Under the pieces are notes generated by a model. The model searched no databases, had not been told where the DNA came from, and saw nothing but the letters and a program-made list of their open reading frames with translations. The position numbers were made by a program, and so were the translations under genes. A DNA stretch of 55,302 nt from Dokdonella_A sp049583635 (GTDB lineage: Bacteria; Pseudomonadota; Gammaproteobacteria; Xanthomonadales; Rhodanobacteraceae). The stretch lies in the NCBI GenBank assembly GCA_049583635.1, contig JBAUWF010000119.1, positions 1-55,302 on the forward strand, given 5' to 3'. Positions 40,126-48,651 of the stretch are shown in pieces (positions within the stretch are counted from its first letter, which is position 1; every line of letters starts with the position of its first letter).

Positions 40126-41513
40126 TTGGAATCGCCGTGCACGCCGCCCTTGGTCAGTTCGAGCGGATTGAGCAGCGCTTCGAGCTGCTTGCGCGTCAGA
40201 CCGGTGGTCTCCAGGGCGACATCGAGTATGGGTCTGCCCGACTGGTAGGCTTTCTTGGCTGTGGCCGCTCCTTTTTCGTAGCCGATCACCGGATTCAGCG
40301 CGGTCACCAGAATCGGATTGCGATCGAGCGCCTTGCGGATATGATCCTGGCGTACCTTGAAGCCGGCAATCGCGCTGTCGGCCAGCGCGCGCGAAGCGTT
40401 CGCCAGTATGTCGATCGATTGCAGAAGGTTCAGCGCAACCACCGGCAGCATCACGTTGAGCTGGAAATTGCCGGCCTGCCCGGCGATCGTGATCGTGCTG
40501 TCGTTACCGATAACCTGGGCACACACCATGGCCATCGCCTCGGGAATCACCGGGTTGACCTTGCCGGGCATGATCGAAGAACCCGGCTGCAAGGCCGGCA
40601 ACTCGATTTCACCGAGCCCTGCAAGCGGACCCGAGTTCATCCAGCGCAAGTCGTTGGCGATCTTCATCAGCGAACAGGCCAATGTCTTCAACTGCCCGGA
40701 GAGCTCGACCGCCGCATCCTGCGAACTCATGCCCTCGAAATAATTGTCGGCTGATTCGAATGCGAGACCGGTCATGCGGGCGAGTTCGGCGCAGATCTTC
40801 GGACCGAGGGACGTATCGGCGTTGATCCCGGTACCAACTGCGGTGCCGCCCTGCGGCAAACGACGCATTCGCTTGAGTGCGTCGTTCAGCCGTTCGCGGT
40901 TCGAGCGGATTTGCGCAGCCCAGCCGCCGAGTTCCTGGCCGAACGTCAACGGCATCGCGTCCATCAGATGCGTACGTCCGGTCTTGGCGACTTTCTTCAA
41001 TTCCTTCGCGCGCCGATCGAGCGTTTTCTTCAAGTGATCGAGCGCCGGCAACAGATGCTCGCTGACACCAAGCGCGGCGCTGACCTGGATCGCGCTGGGA
41101 ATCACGTCATTCGAGCTCTGTCCCATATTCACGTGATCGTTCGGATGCACGCCAGCTCCGACCGACTTCGCCGCCAGATGCGCGATCACCTCGTTGGCAT
41201 TCATGTTCGACGAGGTGCCTGACCCGGTCTGGAACACATCGATCGGGAACTCGTCGTCAAACTCGCCCGCAGCAACACGTTCGGCGGCACGGCGGATCGC
41301 CTTGGCCTGGGTTTTCTTCAAATGTCCGAGATCGCTGTTGACCTGGGCGGCAGCCGACTTGATCAGACCGAGCGCACGAATGAATCCACGCGGCATGGTC
41401 AGGCCGGAAATGGGAAAGTTCTGGACGGCACGCTGGGTTTGCGCGCCATAAAGCGCCGCGGCGGGCACCTTCAATTCGCCCATGCTGTCGCGCTCGATCC
41501 GGTATTCGCTCAT
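40122..41513 (-). CDS. fumC: Fumarate hydratase class II
   Basis: This oxygen-stable, iron-free fumarase hydrates fumarate to malate in the TCA cycle. The 463-residue protein belongs to the aspartase/fumarase superfamily: the first conserved segment includes TGSGTSSNMNANEV, the second GRTHLMDAMPLTFGQE, and the signature loop GSSIMPGKVNPVIPEA holds the catalytic Ser. Two ATG codons are in frame; ATG 41513 is chosen because GGGGA lies 6 bases before it, while the earlier one abuts that site. It is divergent from purB. Confidence 0.96.
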   Translation of the reverse strand: MSEYRIERDSMGELKVPAAALYGAQTQRAVQNFPISGLTMPRGFIRALGLIKSAAAQVNSDLGHLKKTQAKAIRRAAERVAAGEFDDEFPIDVFQTGSGTSSNMNANEVIAHLAAKSVGAGVHPNDHVNMGQSSNDVIPSAIQVSAALGVSEHLLPALDHLKKTLDRRAKELKKVAKTGRTHLMDAMPLTFGQELGGWAAQIRSNRERLNDALKRMRRLPQGGTAVGTGINADTSLGPKICAELARMTGLAFESADNYFEGMSSQDAAVELSGQLKTLACSLMKIANDLRWMNSGPLAGLGEIELPALQPGSSIMPGKVNPVIPEAMAMVCAQVIGNDSTITIAGQAGNFQLNVMLPVVALNLLQSIDILANASRALADSAIAGFKVRQDHIRKALDRNPILVTALNPVIGYEKGAATAKKAYQSGRPILDVALETTGLTRKQLEALLNPLELTKGGVHGDSK

Positions 41514-41615
41514 ATGCATTCCCCAAAGGATGATGTCGGCGGTGTCGTCGACGCGGCCGATGAGTATAACGGTGCGGTGTAAACTTCACCGTCCCATCGG
41601 TCACAGGGTATTGCA

Positions 41616-42983
41616 ATGGCGCCAACTGAGCTTACCGCCCTGTCCCCGCTCGACGGCCGCTACGCCAGCCGGACCGCGGCGCTGCGCCCGATCTTCAGCG
41701 AGTTCGGATTGCTGCATCGGCGCATGCGCATCGAAGTACGCTGGCTGGCGGCGTTGGCCGCGAATACCGCGATCAGCGAACTGCAGCCATTTTCCACGGC
41801 CGCCCGCGTCAGACTGCTGGCGCTCGCCGAGGATTTTTCGCTGGCCGACGCGGAACGTATCAAGACGATCGAGCGCGAAACCAACCACGACGTCAAGGCG
41901 GTCGAATACTTCATCAAGGAACGCATGGCCGGGGATGTCGAGCTGACGAAGGCGACCGAGTTCGTCCATTTCGCCGCGACCAGTGAAGACATCAACAACC
42001 TGGCCTACGCACTGGTCCTGCGCGATGCCCGCGACGGGATCGTATTGCCCGCAATCGAACGGCTCATCGATATGCTGCGCCAAATGGCGCATGCGCTCGC
42101 CGACCAGCCGATGTTGTCACGAACACACGGCCAGGCGGCATCGCCCACCACGCTCGGCAAGGAAATTGCCAATATCGTCGCGCGCATCGAACGCCAGCGA
42201 CGACAGATCACAAGCGTCGAACTTACCGGCAAGATCAACGGCGCGGTCGGCAATTACAACGCACACGTGACTGCCTATCCGGAAATCGATTGGCCCGCGT
42301 TCGCGCGCGACTTCGTTGAGGATCTCGGGCTGGCGTGGAATCCATACACCACGCAGATCGAGCCGCACGACTGCGTCGCCGAACTGTGCGACGCGATGCG
42401 CCGGCTCGATACGATTCTGATCGACTTCGCCCGTGATATCTGGGGCTACATCTCGTTGGGCTACTTCCGCCAGACATCCGCTGCGGGCGAGGTTGGATCA
42501 TCGACCATGCCGCACAAGATCAACCCGATCGATTTCGAGAATGCCGAGGGCAACCTCGGCCTCGCCAATGCGCTGTTCGCGCACTTCGCCGAAAAACTGC
42601 CGGTCAGCCGCTGGCAACGCGACCTGACCGATTCCACCGTGCTGCGCGCGCTCGGCACCGCGTTCGGGCATACAACGGTCGCGCTCGACGCCTTGTCGCG
42701 CGGGCTCGGCAAGCTTGACGTCAATCCTACGCGGCTTGCCGCCGACCTCGACGCCAACTGGGAAGTACTGGCCGAAGCTGTGCAAACCATCATGCGCCGT
42801 TACGGTCTGCCGGAGCCGTACGAGCAGCTCAAGGCGCTGACGCGTGGCCACGCCATCACGCGCGACGCACTGCACACATTCATCGGATCGCTCGACCTTC
42901 CGGCGGATGCGAAACAACGACTGCTGGCGCTGACACCAGCAACCTATGTCGGCCTTGCTCAACAACTCGCAGCGGACATTTGA
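41616..42983 (+). CDS. purB: Adenylosuccinate lyase
   Basis: PurB carries out two fumarate-releasing steps in purine synthesis (SAICAR to AICAR and adenylosuccinate to AMP). The 455-residue protein has LSPLDGRYASRTAALRPIFSE at the N-terminus, TSEDINNLAYAL, the catalytic THGQAASPTTLGKE and the signature loop GSSTMPHKINPIDFENAEGN. The fumarate it releases is the substrate of divergent fumC. The following purB-roxA-GNAT order is one I recall from Xanthomonas. Confidence 0.96.
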   Translation: MAPTELTALSPLDGRYASRTAALRPIFSEFGLLHRRMRIEVRWLAALAANTAISELQPFSTAARVRLLALAEDFSLADAERIKTIERETNHDVKAVEYFIKERMAGDVELTKATEFVHFAATSEDINNLAYALVLRDARDGIVLPAIERLIDMLRQMAHALADQPMLSRTHGQAASPTTLGKEIANIVARIERQRRQITSVELTGKINGAVGNYNAHVTAYPEIDWPAFARDFVEDLGLAWNPYTTQIEPHDCVAELCDAMRRLDTILIDFARDIWGYISLGYFRQTSAAGEVGSSTMPHKINPIDFENAEGNLGLANALFAHFAEKLPVSRWQRDLTDSTVLRALGTAFGHTTVALDALSRGLGKLDVNPTRLAADLDANWEVLAEAVQTIMRRYGLPEPYEQLKALTRGHAITRDALHTFIGSLDLPADAKQRLLALTPATYVGLAQQLAADI

Positions 42984-43154
42984 TGCCCTTCGACCACGCT
43001 CGCGAAACGTGCCCATATAGTGATCGCATTTGGGAAGCTGGTGCCGACATCCCGACGACGCCGATGACCTCGGTCCTGTGCCACGCTCGGATTTGGTCGG
43101 CGTCGATGTGAAATCGCTGGATGCGTTGCACAAGGCTGGCGGAGACTTGGTTGA

Positions 43155-44528
43155 ATGAGCGCGCAAACGCGCACATCGCTTGAAGTGCACGCGCGGCGGA
43201 ACCAGCCGCTCGGCATGCCGCCCGCGCGTTTTCTGCGCGATTACTGGCAGAAGCAGCCATTGCTGATTCGCGGCGCGTTCGCCGGGTTTCGCGAACCGCT
43301 GCGACCGGACGATCTTGCCGGGTTAGCCTGCGAGGAACTCGCGCGGGCGCGCATTGTGATGCATCAGGCCGAGCGTGACGGTTGGTCGCTGCGTCACGGT
43401 CCGTTTGCACAAGAAGATTTTGCGAACCTGCCGAATACCGACTGGACGCTGCTGGTGCAGGATGTCGACAAGTGGGATGCCGATGTCGCAACCCTGCTCG
43501 ATCACTTCGCTTTTCTGCCGTGCTGGCGCATCGACGATGTCATGGTCAGCTATGCCGAGCAAGGTGGCTCGGTCGGTGCGCATATCGATCAGTACGACGT
43601 GTTCCTGTTGCAGGGACTTGGCCAGCGCCGCTGGCGGGTCGATACGCGGCGCTGTAGGGCGGCACGCGTATGCGCGAGTGAGCCCGCAATGAAGCCTGCG
43701 CGGCATTGCGCGGACCCTTGCGAAGAACGCGCGTTCACCGATGACACCGAACTGCGCCTGCTGCGCGATTTCACGCCGACACACGAATGGATACTCGACG
43801 CGGGTGACTTGCTGTATCTGCCACCGGACATCGCCCATCACGGCGTCGCGCTCGGTGCCTGCATGACCTATTCAATCGGCATGCGCGCTCCCGCGCGGGC
43901 GGAGCTGCTGCTCGATTTCGCCGACGCGTTCGCCGAGACCATGCCTGAATCGCTGCGTTTTGCCGACCCCGATCTGACACCGACCCGCGGCGACGGTGAG
44001 ATCGACGATGCGACGATGGCGCGCGTGCTGCGAGCGATGCCGTGGCTGCGACCCGAAGCGATCTGTCCCGGACCAGTCAACCACACCGAGGCCACGCACA
44101 CGCATTCATCGCGGCTATCCCGGACCACGTCTGCGGCAGACACGTTTCCGGTTGCACACGGGAAAGAGCAATTGCGCGCGTGGTTTGGCCGCTTCATCAC
44201 GCGCTACCGCAGCATGCAGATCGCGCCGCGTGCAGCCGCGCTGAGCGACGCTTCGTTCGCACGTATGTTGAGCCGAAACGCCACCGTTCAGCGCAATCAG
44301 TGGTCACGCTTTGCGTGGACACGCGGCAAACGCGGAGCGACCCTGTTCGTTGCCGGCGAGGAGTACTCTTGCTCATCGCGGCTGGCCCGCATGGCTTGCG
44401 CGCGGGCGCAGTTCACCTGCGCGGCAGCTTCAGCGCCACGGGATCGGGACGTGCTGCGTGCCCTCATCAACGCCGGGCACTTGACCGCGCTGCGCGCGAA
44501 CCTGCCCCGGCAACGGAGAAGATCGTGA
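43155..44528 (+). CDS. roxA: Ribosomal protein L16 arginine hydroxylase (RoxA/YcfD) with insertions
   Basis: This JmjC-type 2-oxoglutarate/Fe(II) oxygenase hydroxylates an arginine of ribosomal protein L16 in E. coli. The 457-residue protein has the start QPLGMPPARFLRDYWQKQPLLIRGAF, iron ligands His143 and Asp145 in GAHIDQYDVFLLQG, the distal His in PPDIAHHGVA, and a C-terminal winged-helix region. It is about 70 residues longer than usual. Residues 165-192 form a Cys-rich insertion (C167, C173, C185, C189), and a second insertion, rich in Thr/Ser/His, lies near residues 315-335. ATG 43155 is preferred; the 171-bp gap before it has no clear gene. Confidence 0.9.
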   Translation: MSAQTRTSLEVHARRNQPLGMPPARFLRDYWQKQPLLIRGAFAGFREPLRPDDLAGLACEELARARIVMHQAERDGWSLRHGPFAQEDFANLPNTDWTLLVQDVDKWDADVATLLDHFAFLPCWRIDDVMVSYAEQGGSVGAHIDQYDVFLLQGLGQRRWRVDTRRCRAARVCASEPAMKPARHCADPCEERAFTDDTELRLLRDFTPTHEWILDAGDLLYLPPDIAHHGVALGACMTYSIGMRAPARAELLLDFADAFAETMPESLRFADPDLTPTRGDGEIDDATMARVLRAMPWLRPEAICPGPVNHTEATHTHSSRLSRTTSAADTFPVAHGKEQLRAWFGRFITRYRSMQIAPRAAALSDASFARMLSRNATVQRNQWSRFAWTRGKRGATLFVAGEEYSCSSRLARMACARAQFTCAAASAPRDRDVLRALINAGHLTALRANLPRQRRRS

Positions 44529-45481
44529 TACGCGACGAATATCGTATCGAATGTGCTTCCTGGGATGCCGATCGCAGCGCAATTCGGGCGGTGCGTGAGC
44601 AGGTGTTCATTGTCGAGCAGGGCGTGTTGCAAAGTGACGAATGGGATACGCAGGATGAGCGCTCACGGCACGTGCTCGCGCTGGATAGTGAAGGCCACGC
44701 GGTCGGAACCGCTCGCCTGACGCCGGATCGTTGCGTCGGTCGCATGGCCGTTTTGTCGCAATGGCGCGGCAGGGGCATCGGCTCCGCCATGCTGCGCGTA
44801 TTGCTGGAACAGGCGCGCGCACTTGGCTACCGCATCATCGAGATGCACGCGCAGACCCACGCATTGTCGTTCTACGAAAGATTCGGGTTCACACCGATTG
44901 GCGATGAATTTCTCGAATGCAATATTCCGCACCAGTCGATGCGCTTGACCTTGGCCGAACCCGAGGCGCGCGAGCTGCCGCCGGTTGCGCATCCACCAGC
45001 AGCCCGCTTGCTGCAAACGGAGGATCGCGCCGACGCGCTCGCCGCGTTGCTCGAGCTGCTTCGCGATGCCCTGCAAGAAGTAGCCATTTTCACGCGCGAT
45101 CTCGATCCGGGTCTGCTCGATGTTGCCGACATCCTCGATGAGTTGAAGCGCATCGGGTTGTCCGGCCGCAATGCGCGCGTGCGCGTGCTGCTCAAGGAGC
45201 CGCGTGTTCCGGTGGCAAAAGGCCATCGCCTGCTGACACTGGCGCAGCGGCTGCCGACGCCGATGCAGTTGCGCATACCGATCGAACCGAACGATCTGGC
45301 GGCACCGTCGGCGTTTGTGATCAACGATCGCGGCGGGTACTGGTACCGCCCGCTCGGCGATCGCTTCGAGGGTGAAGGATCGACCTTTGCACCGGCGCGT
45401 CATCGCGAACTGCTGCAGCGCTTCGACGAGACCTGGGAACGTGCCGAGACCAGCGTCGAGCTGCGCGCACTGGATTTGTAA
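44525..45481 (+). CDS. GNAT acetyltransferase with a C-terminal extra domain
   Basis: The 318-residue protein begins at GTG 44525, which overlaps the roxA stop (GTGA). Residues 1-140 form a GNAT domain with the acetyl-CoA loop QWRGRGIGSAML and the C-terminal FYERFGFTPIGDEFLE. This matches the ElaA/YjcF-like group. Residues 165-318 form a second alpha/beta domain (AIFTRDLDPGLLDVADILDELKRI, then LPTPMQLRIPI and a YWYRPLGDRFEG segment) that resembles phospholipase-D-like nuclease folds but lacks an HKD motif. The acceptor substrate is unknown. Confidence 0.88.
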   Translation: MIRDEYRIECASWDADRSAIRAVREQVFIVEQGVLQSDEWDTQDERSRHVLALDSEGHAVGTARLTPDRCVGRMAVLSQWRGRGIGSAMLRVLLEQARALGYRIIEMHAQTHALSFYERFGFTPIGDEFLECNIPHQSMRLTLAEPEARELPPVAHPPAARLLQTEDRADALAALLELLRDALQEVAIFTRDLDPGLLDVADILDELKRIGLSGRNARVRVLLKEPRVPVAKGHRLLTLAQRLPTPMQLRIPIEPNDLAAPSAFVINDRGGYWYRPLGDRFEGEGSTFAPARHRELLQRFDETWERAETSVELRALDL

Positions 45482-45579
45482 TCTCGCCTGATTTGAAGAA
45501 GCGCGTGACTTGCCGGTGTCTCTTATCGAGGACAGCGGCACGTTCATGTTGCGTTGCCGCAACGCCTCGCAATGCCCGG

Positions 45580-45585
45580 TATAAT
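45580..45585 (+). promoter_or_regulatory. Consensus -10 box upstream of sucA
   Basis: TATAAT matches the sigma-70 -10 hexamer exactly. The best -35, TTGCCG at 45554-45559, is 20 bp away, longer than ideal. A start near 45592 would give a leader of about 55 bases to the GTG at 45648 and would leave a GTG at 45594 practically leaderless. Confidence 0.5.
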
Positions 45586-45605
45586 AGGCATTTGTGGCGC
45601 GAGCA

Positions 45606-45626
45606 CGTCCGGAGCCGTTCCGGACG
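45606..45626 (+). promoter_or_regulatory. Hairpin in the sucA leader
   Basis: CGTCCGGA and TCCGGACG form a perfect 8-bp stem around GCCGT. It lies 22 bases before the GTG at 45648 and downstream of the predicted transcription start. It may stabilise the transcript end or tune sucA translation. Confidence 0.45.
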
Positions 45627-45647
45627 CAGCGCACCCTTGATCGTCCG

Positions 45648-48539
45648 GTGCATCACTTGAGCGCGAATCTCCTCGAACAGTTCCGGGCTTCGTCCGAGCT
45701 CGGCGGCGGCAGCGCTGCCTTCGTCGAAGACCTGTACGAACGCTACCTGCGCGATGCCGCCGCGGTATCGCCCGAATGGCGCGCCTACTTCGATGGCTTG
45801 CAGGGACGCGCGGACCACGACGTTCCGCATTCGGATGCGATAGCGCGTATCGAATCGGCACAGAAGCGCAACGGGCACGCCCAAGTGGCCGCTGCACGAC
45901 TCGACGATGTGCAGTCGCACAAGCAGGCCGGAGTGCTCAAGCTTGTCACGGCGTACCGTTCGCGCGGACATCTGGCCGCGCGGCTCGATCCGCTCGATCT
46001 GGATCACAGTTTTACGCCGGACGAGTTGCGCACGATCGGCCTTCTGCCGCGACCCACTGCACCGGACCTGGATCCGGCTTTTCACGGACTCACCGCCGTC
46101 GACTTGGAGGTGGAATTCGGTACCGGATCGTTGTCCGGTCCGCAGCGACTCAAACTCAAGGATCTCGTAGCGTTGTTGCGGGCGACCTACGCCGGAAGCA
46201 TCGGTGCCGAATTCATGCATATCTCCGATGCCGAGCAGCGACGCTGGGTGCATGAGCAACTCGAACGCGCCGGCGGTCGGTTCGGGTTCGGCGTCGACGA
46301 AAAAAAGCGCATCCTCGAAAAACTGACCCAGGCCGACGGCCTGGAGCGGTATTTGCACACCAAATACGTCGGACAAAAACGCTTCTCGCTCGAAGGCGGC
46401 GACAGTTTGATTCCACTGGTCGATGAACTGATCCGCCGCGGTGGCATCGACGGCTTGGACGACATGGTCATCGGCATGGCCCACCGTGGCCGCCTCAACG
46501 TGCTCGTGAACATACTCGGCAAGCCACCGCAGCAATTGTTCGCCGAGTTCGAGGGCAGCTACGAGCGCGCCGACGACGATCCGGCGCATTCGGGTGACGT
46601 GAAATACCATCTGGGTTTCAGCGCCAATGTGCGGACGCCTGGGCACACTGTACACGTCGCACTGGCGTTCAACCCGTCGCATCTGGAAATCGTCGACCCG
46701 GTCGTCGCGGGGTCGGTGCGCGCGCGCCAGACGCGCCGCCGCGACGGCAACCGCGAACACGTGGTGCCGGTGCTGATTCACGGCGATGCCGCGTTCGCCG
46801 GACAAGGTGTCGTGATGGAGTTGTTCAACATGTCGCAGGCCCGCGGATTCTGCGTCGGCGGCACTGTACATGTCGTGGTCAACAACCAAGTGGGTTTCAC
46901 CGTGTCGAATCCCCACGATGCGCGCTCGACGTTGTACTGCACGGATGTCGCCAAGATGGTCGATGCGCCGGTGTTCCACGTGAACGGCGACGATCCCGAG
47001 GCGGTGCTGTTCGTGACGCGACTGGCCTTCGATTTCCGCCAGAAATTCCGACACGACGTGGTCATCGATCTGGTCTGCTATCGTCGCCACGGTCACAACG
47101 AAGCCGACGAACCGGCAGCCACGCAGCCGCTCATGTACCAGATCGTGCGTCAGCATCCGACTCCTCGCGAGCTGTATGCAAAGGCGTTGATCGCCGAAGG
47201 CGCGATAACTGAAGACGAGGCCGGCGCGCTGGTCAACGACTATCGCGCACAACTCGATGCCGGCAAACCACTTGCGGGCATCGACCCGACATTCCACGAC
47301 GATTTCGCGCTGGACTGGTCCGATCATCGGCATGCCTCGCTCGATCAAGTAGTCAAGACGACTGTCTCGAAAACGCGGCTGGCCAAACTCAGTCGCACGC
47401 TTCTCGACCTGCCGAGGGAAATCACCCTGCAACCGCGTGTCGCCAAGATCTACGAAGAACGCGCGAAGATGGCCGGCGGCAAGCAGCCGATGGACTGGGG
47501 CTTCGCCGAAAATCTCGCCTACGCGACGCTGATCGAGGACGGTTTCAATCTGCGCCTGGTCGGACAGGACACCCCGCGCGGCACCTTCTTTCATCGTCAT
47601 GCAGTGCTACACGACCAGGACAGCGGTGGCGACTTCACGCCGCTCGCCAACATCCGGGCGAGCGCCGATGTCGCGATTGTCGATTCCCTGCTCAGTGAGG
47701 AGGCGGTACTCGCATTCGAGTACGGCTACAGCACGGCCGATCCGCATACCCTGGTCATATGGGAAGCGCAGTTTGGCGATTTTGCCAACGGCGCGCAGGT
47801 GGTGATTGATCAGTTCATTTCCTCGGGTGAGGCCAAGTGGAACCGCCTTTGCGATCTCGTGCTGCTGTTGCCGCACGGGTACGAAGGCCAGGGGCCGGAG
47901 CACAGCTCGGCGCGTCTGGAGCGCTATCTGCAGCTGTGTGCGCTCGACAACATGCAGGTTTGTGTACCCACGACACCGGCGCAGATGTTCCATCTGTTGC
48001 GCCGCCAGATGCTGCGCGATTGCCGCAAGCCGCTGATCGTGATGACACCGAAATCCTTGCTGCGACACCGACTGGCGGTATCAAACCTGGATGACCTGTC
48101 AAGCGGCGGCTTTCAGACCGTGATCGCCGACAACACTGCGAAGGTTGCGAAGAAGGTGCGCCGGGTCGTGCTTTGTTCCGGCAAGGTCTATTACGACCTT
48201 GTCGCATACGCCGCCAAACAGGGCATTACCGATGTGGCAATCGTGCGTGTCGAGCAACTCTATCCGTTTCCGCGCAAGCAAGCGAAAGCGGAGCTCGCCA
48301 GATATACGCTTGCAAAGGAACTCGTGTGGTGTCAGGAAGAGCCGATGAACCAGGGGGCCTGGTACCAGATTCAACATCATCTGCGCAACGTCGTCGGCAA
48401 GCGTGCGCTCGGCTATGCCGGACGGGTGCGTTCGCCGGCGCCAGCCTGCGGTCATTTCAACACGCACGTTGCCGAACAGGCGGCACTGGTCGAGCAGGCA
48501 CTCACCAAACCCGTCGCGCTGAACCATGCGGCAGAGTGA
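45648..48539 (+). CDS. sucA: 2-oxoglutarate dehydrogenase E1 component
   Basis: SucA is the thiamine-diphosphate decarboxylase of the TCA-cycle 2-oxoglutarate dehydrogenase complex. The roughly 960-residue protein has the N-terminal E2-binding stretch ANLLEQFRASSEL...FVEDLYERYL, active-site His residues in MAHRGRLNVL and FNPSHLEIV, the metal/ThDP motif HGDAAFAGQGVV with NNQVGFT, and the transketolase domain with GQDTPRGTFFHRHA and LPHGYEGQGPEHSS. The start is uncertain: GTG 45648 or TTG 45657 (giving MSANLLEQF, the common family start) fit better than GTG 45594, which sits at the predicted transcription start. Confidence 0.95.
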   Translation: MHHLSANLLEQFRASSELGGGSAAFVEDLYERYLRDAAAVSPEWRAYFDGLQGRADHDVPHSDAIARIESAQKRNGHAQVAAARLDDVQSHKQAGVLKLVTAYRSRGHLAARLDPLDLDHSFTPDELRTIGLLPRPTAPDLDPAFHGLTAVDLEVEFGTGSLSGPQRLKLKDLVALLRATYAGSIGAEFMHISDAEQRRWVHEQLERAGGRFGFGVDEKKRILEKLTQADGLERYLHTKYVGQKRFSLEGGDSLIPLVDELIRRGGIDGLDDMVIGMAHRGRLNVLVNILGKPPQQLFAEFEGSYERADDDPAHSGDVKYHLGFSANVRTPGHTVHVALAFNPSHLEIVDPVVAGSVRARQTRRRDGNREHVVPVLIHGDAAFAGQGVVMELFNMSQARGFCVGGTVHVVVNNQVGFTVSNPHDARSTLYCTDVAKMVDAPVFHVNGDDPEAVLFVTRLAFDFRQKFRHDVVIDLVCYRRHGHNEADEPAATQPLMYQIVRQHPTPRELYAKALIAEGAITEDEAGALVNDYRAQLDAGKPLAGIDPTFHDDFALDWSDHRHASLDQVVKTTVSKTRLAKLSRTLLDLPREITLQPRVAKIYEERAKMAGGKQPMDWGFAENLAYATLIEDGFNLRLVGQDTPRGTFFHRHAVLHDQDSGGDFTPLANIRASADVAIVDSLLSEEAVLAFEYGYSTADPHTLVIWEAQFGDFANGAQVVIDQFISSGEAKWNRLCDLVLLLPHGYEGQGPEHSSARLERYLQLCALDNMQVCVPTTPAQMFHLLRRQMLRDCRKPLIVMTPKSLLRHRLAVSNLDDLSSGGFQTVIADNTAKVAKKVRRVVLCSGKVYYDLVAYAAKQGITDVAIVRVEQLYPFPRKQAKAELARYTLAKELVWCQEEPMNQGAWYQIQHHLRNVVGKRALGYAGRVRSPAPACGHFNTHVAEQAALVEQALTKPVALNHAAE

Positions 48540-48651
48540 TTCGTTGCCCAAGATCAGGCATCCTGCCCAACGGTTCGTCGTGGCGACATCATGAAACCGG
48601 CGCCGCGTGAATGACGCTTGACGATTTCAACCTCTGATCCAGGATTTCTCC

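Noticed and set aside
42983..43111. 42-codon frame beginning at the purB stop (TGATG)
   Set aside because: The one-base overlap is suggestive, but there is no ribosome site, the composition is poor, and the opposite strand is equally open. Evidence was not sufficient.
45594..45647. GTG at 45594 as the sucA start
   Set aside because: It lies about at the predicted transcription start after TATAAT, has no ribosome site, and its extra residues are unlike SucA N-termini.
45321..47600. Open frame of about 760 codons antisense to sucA
   Set aside because: It lies opposite a full-length, well-conserved sucA and arises from high GC at third positions. The translation is rich in Arg/His/Ala without domain motifs.
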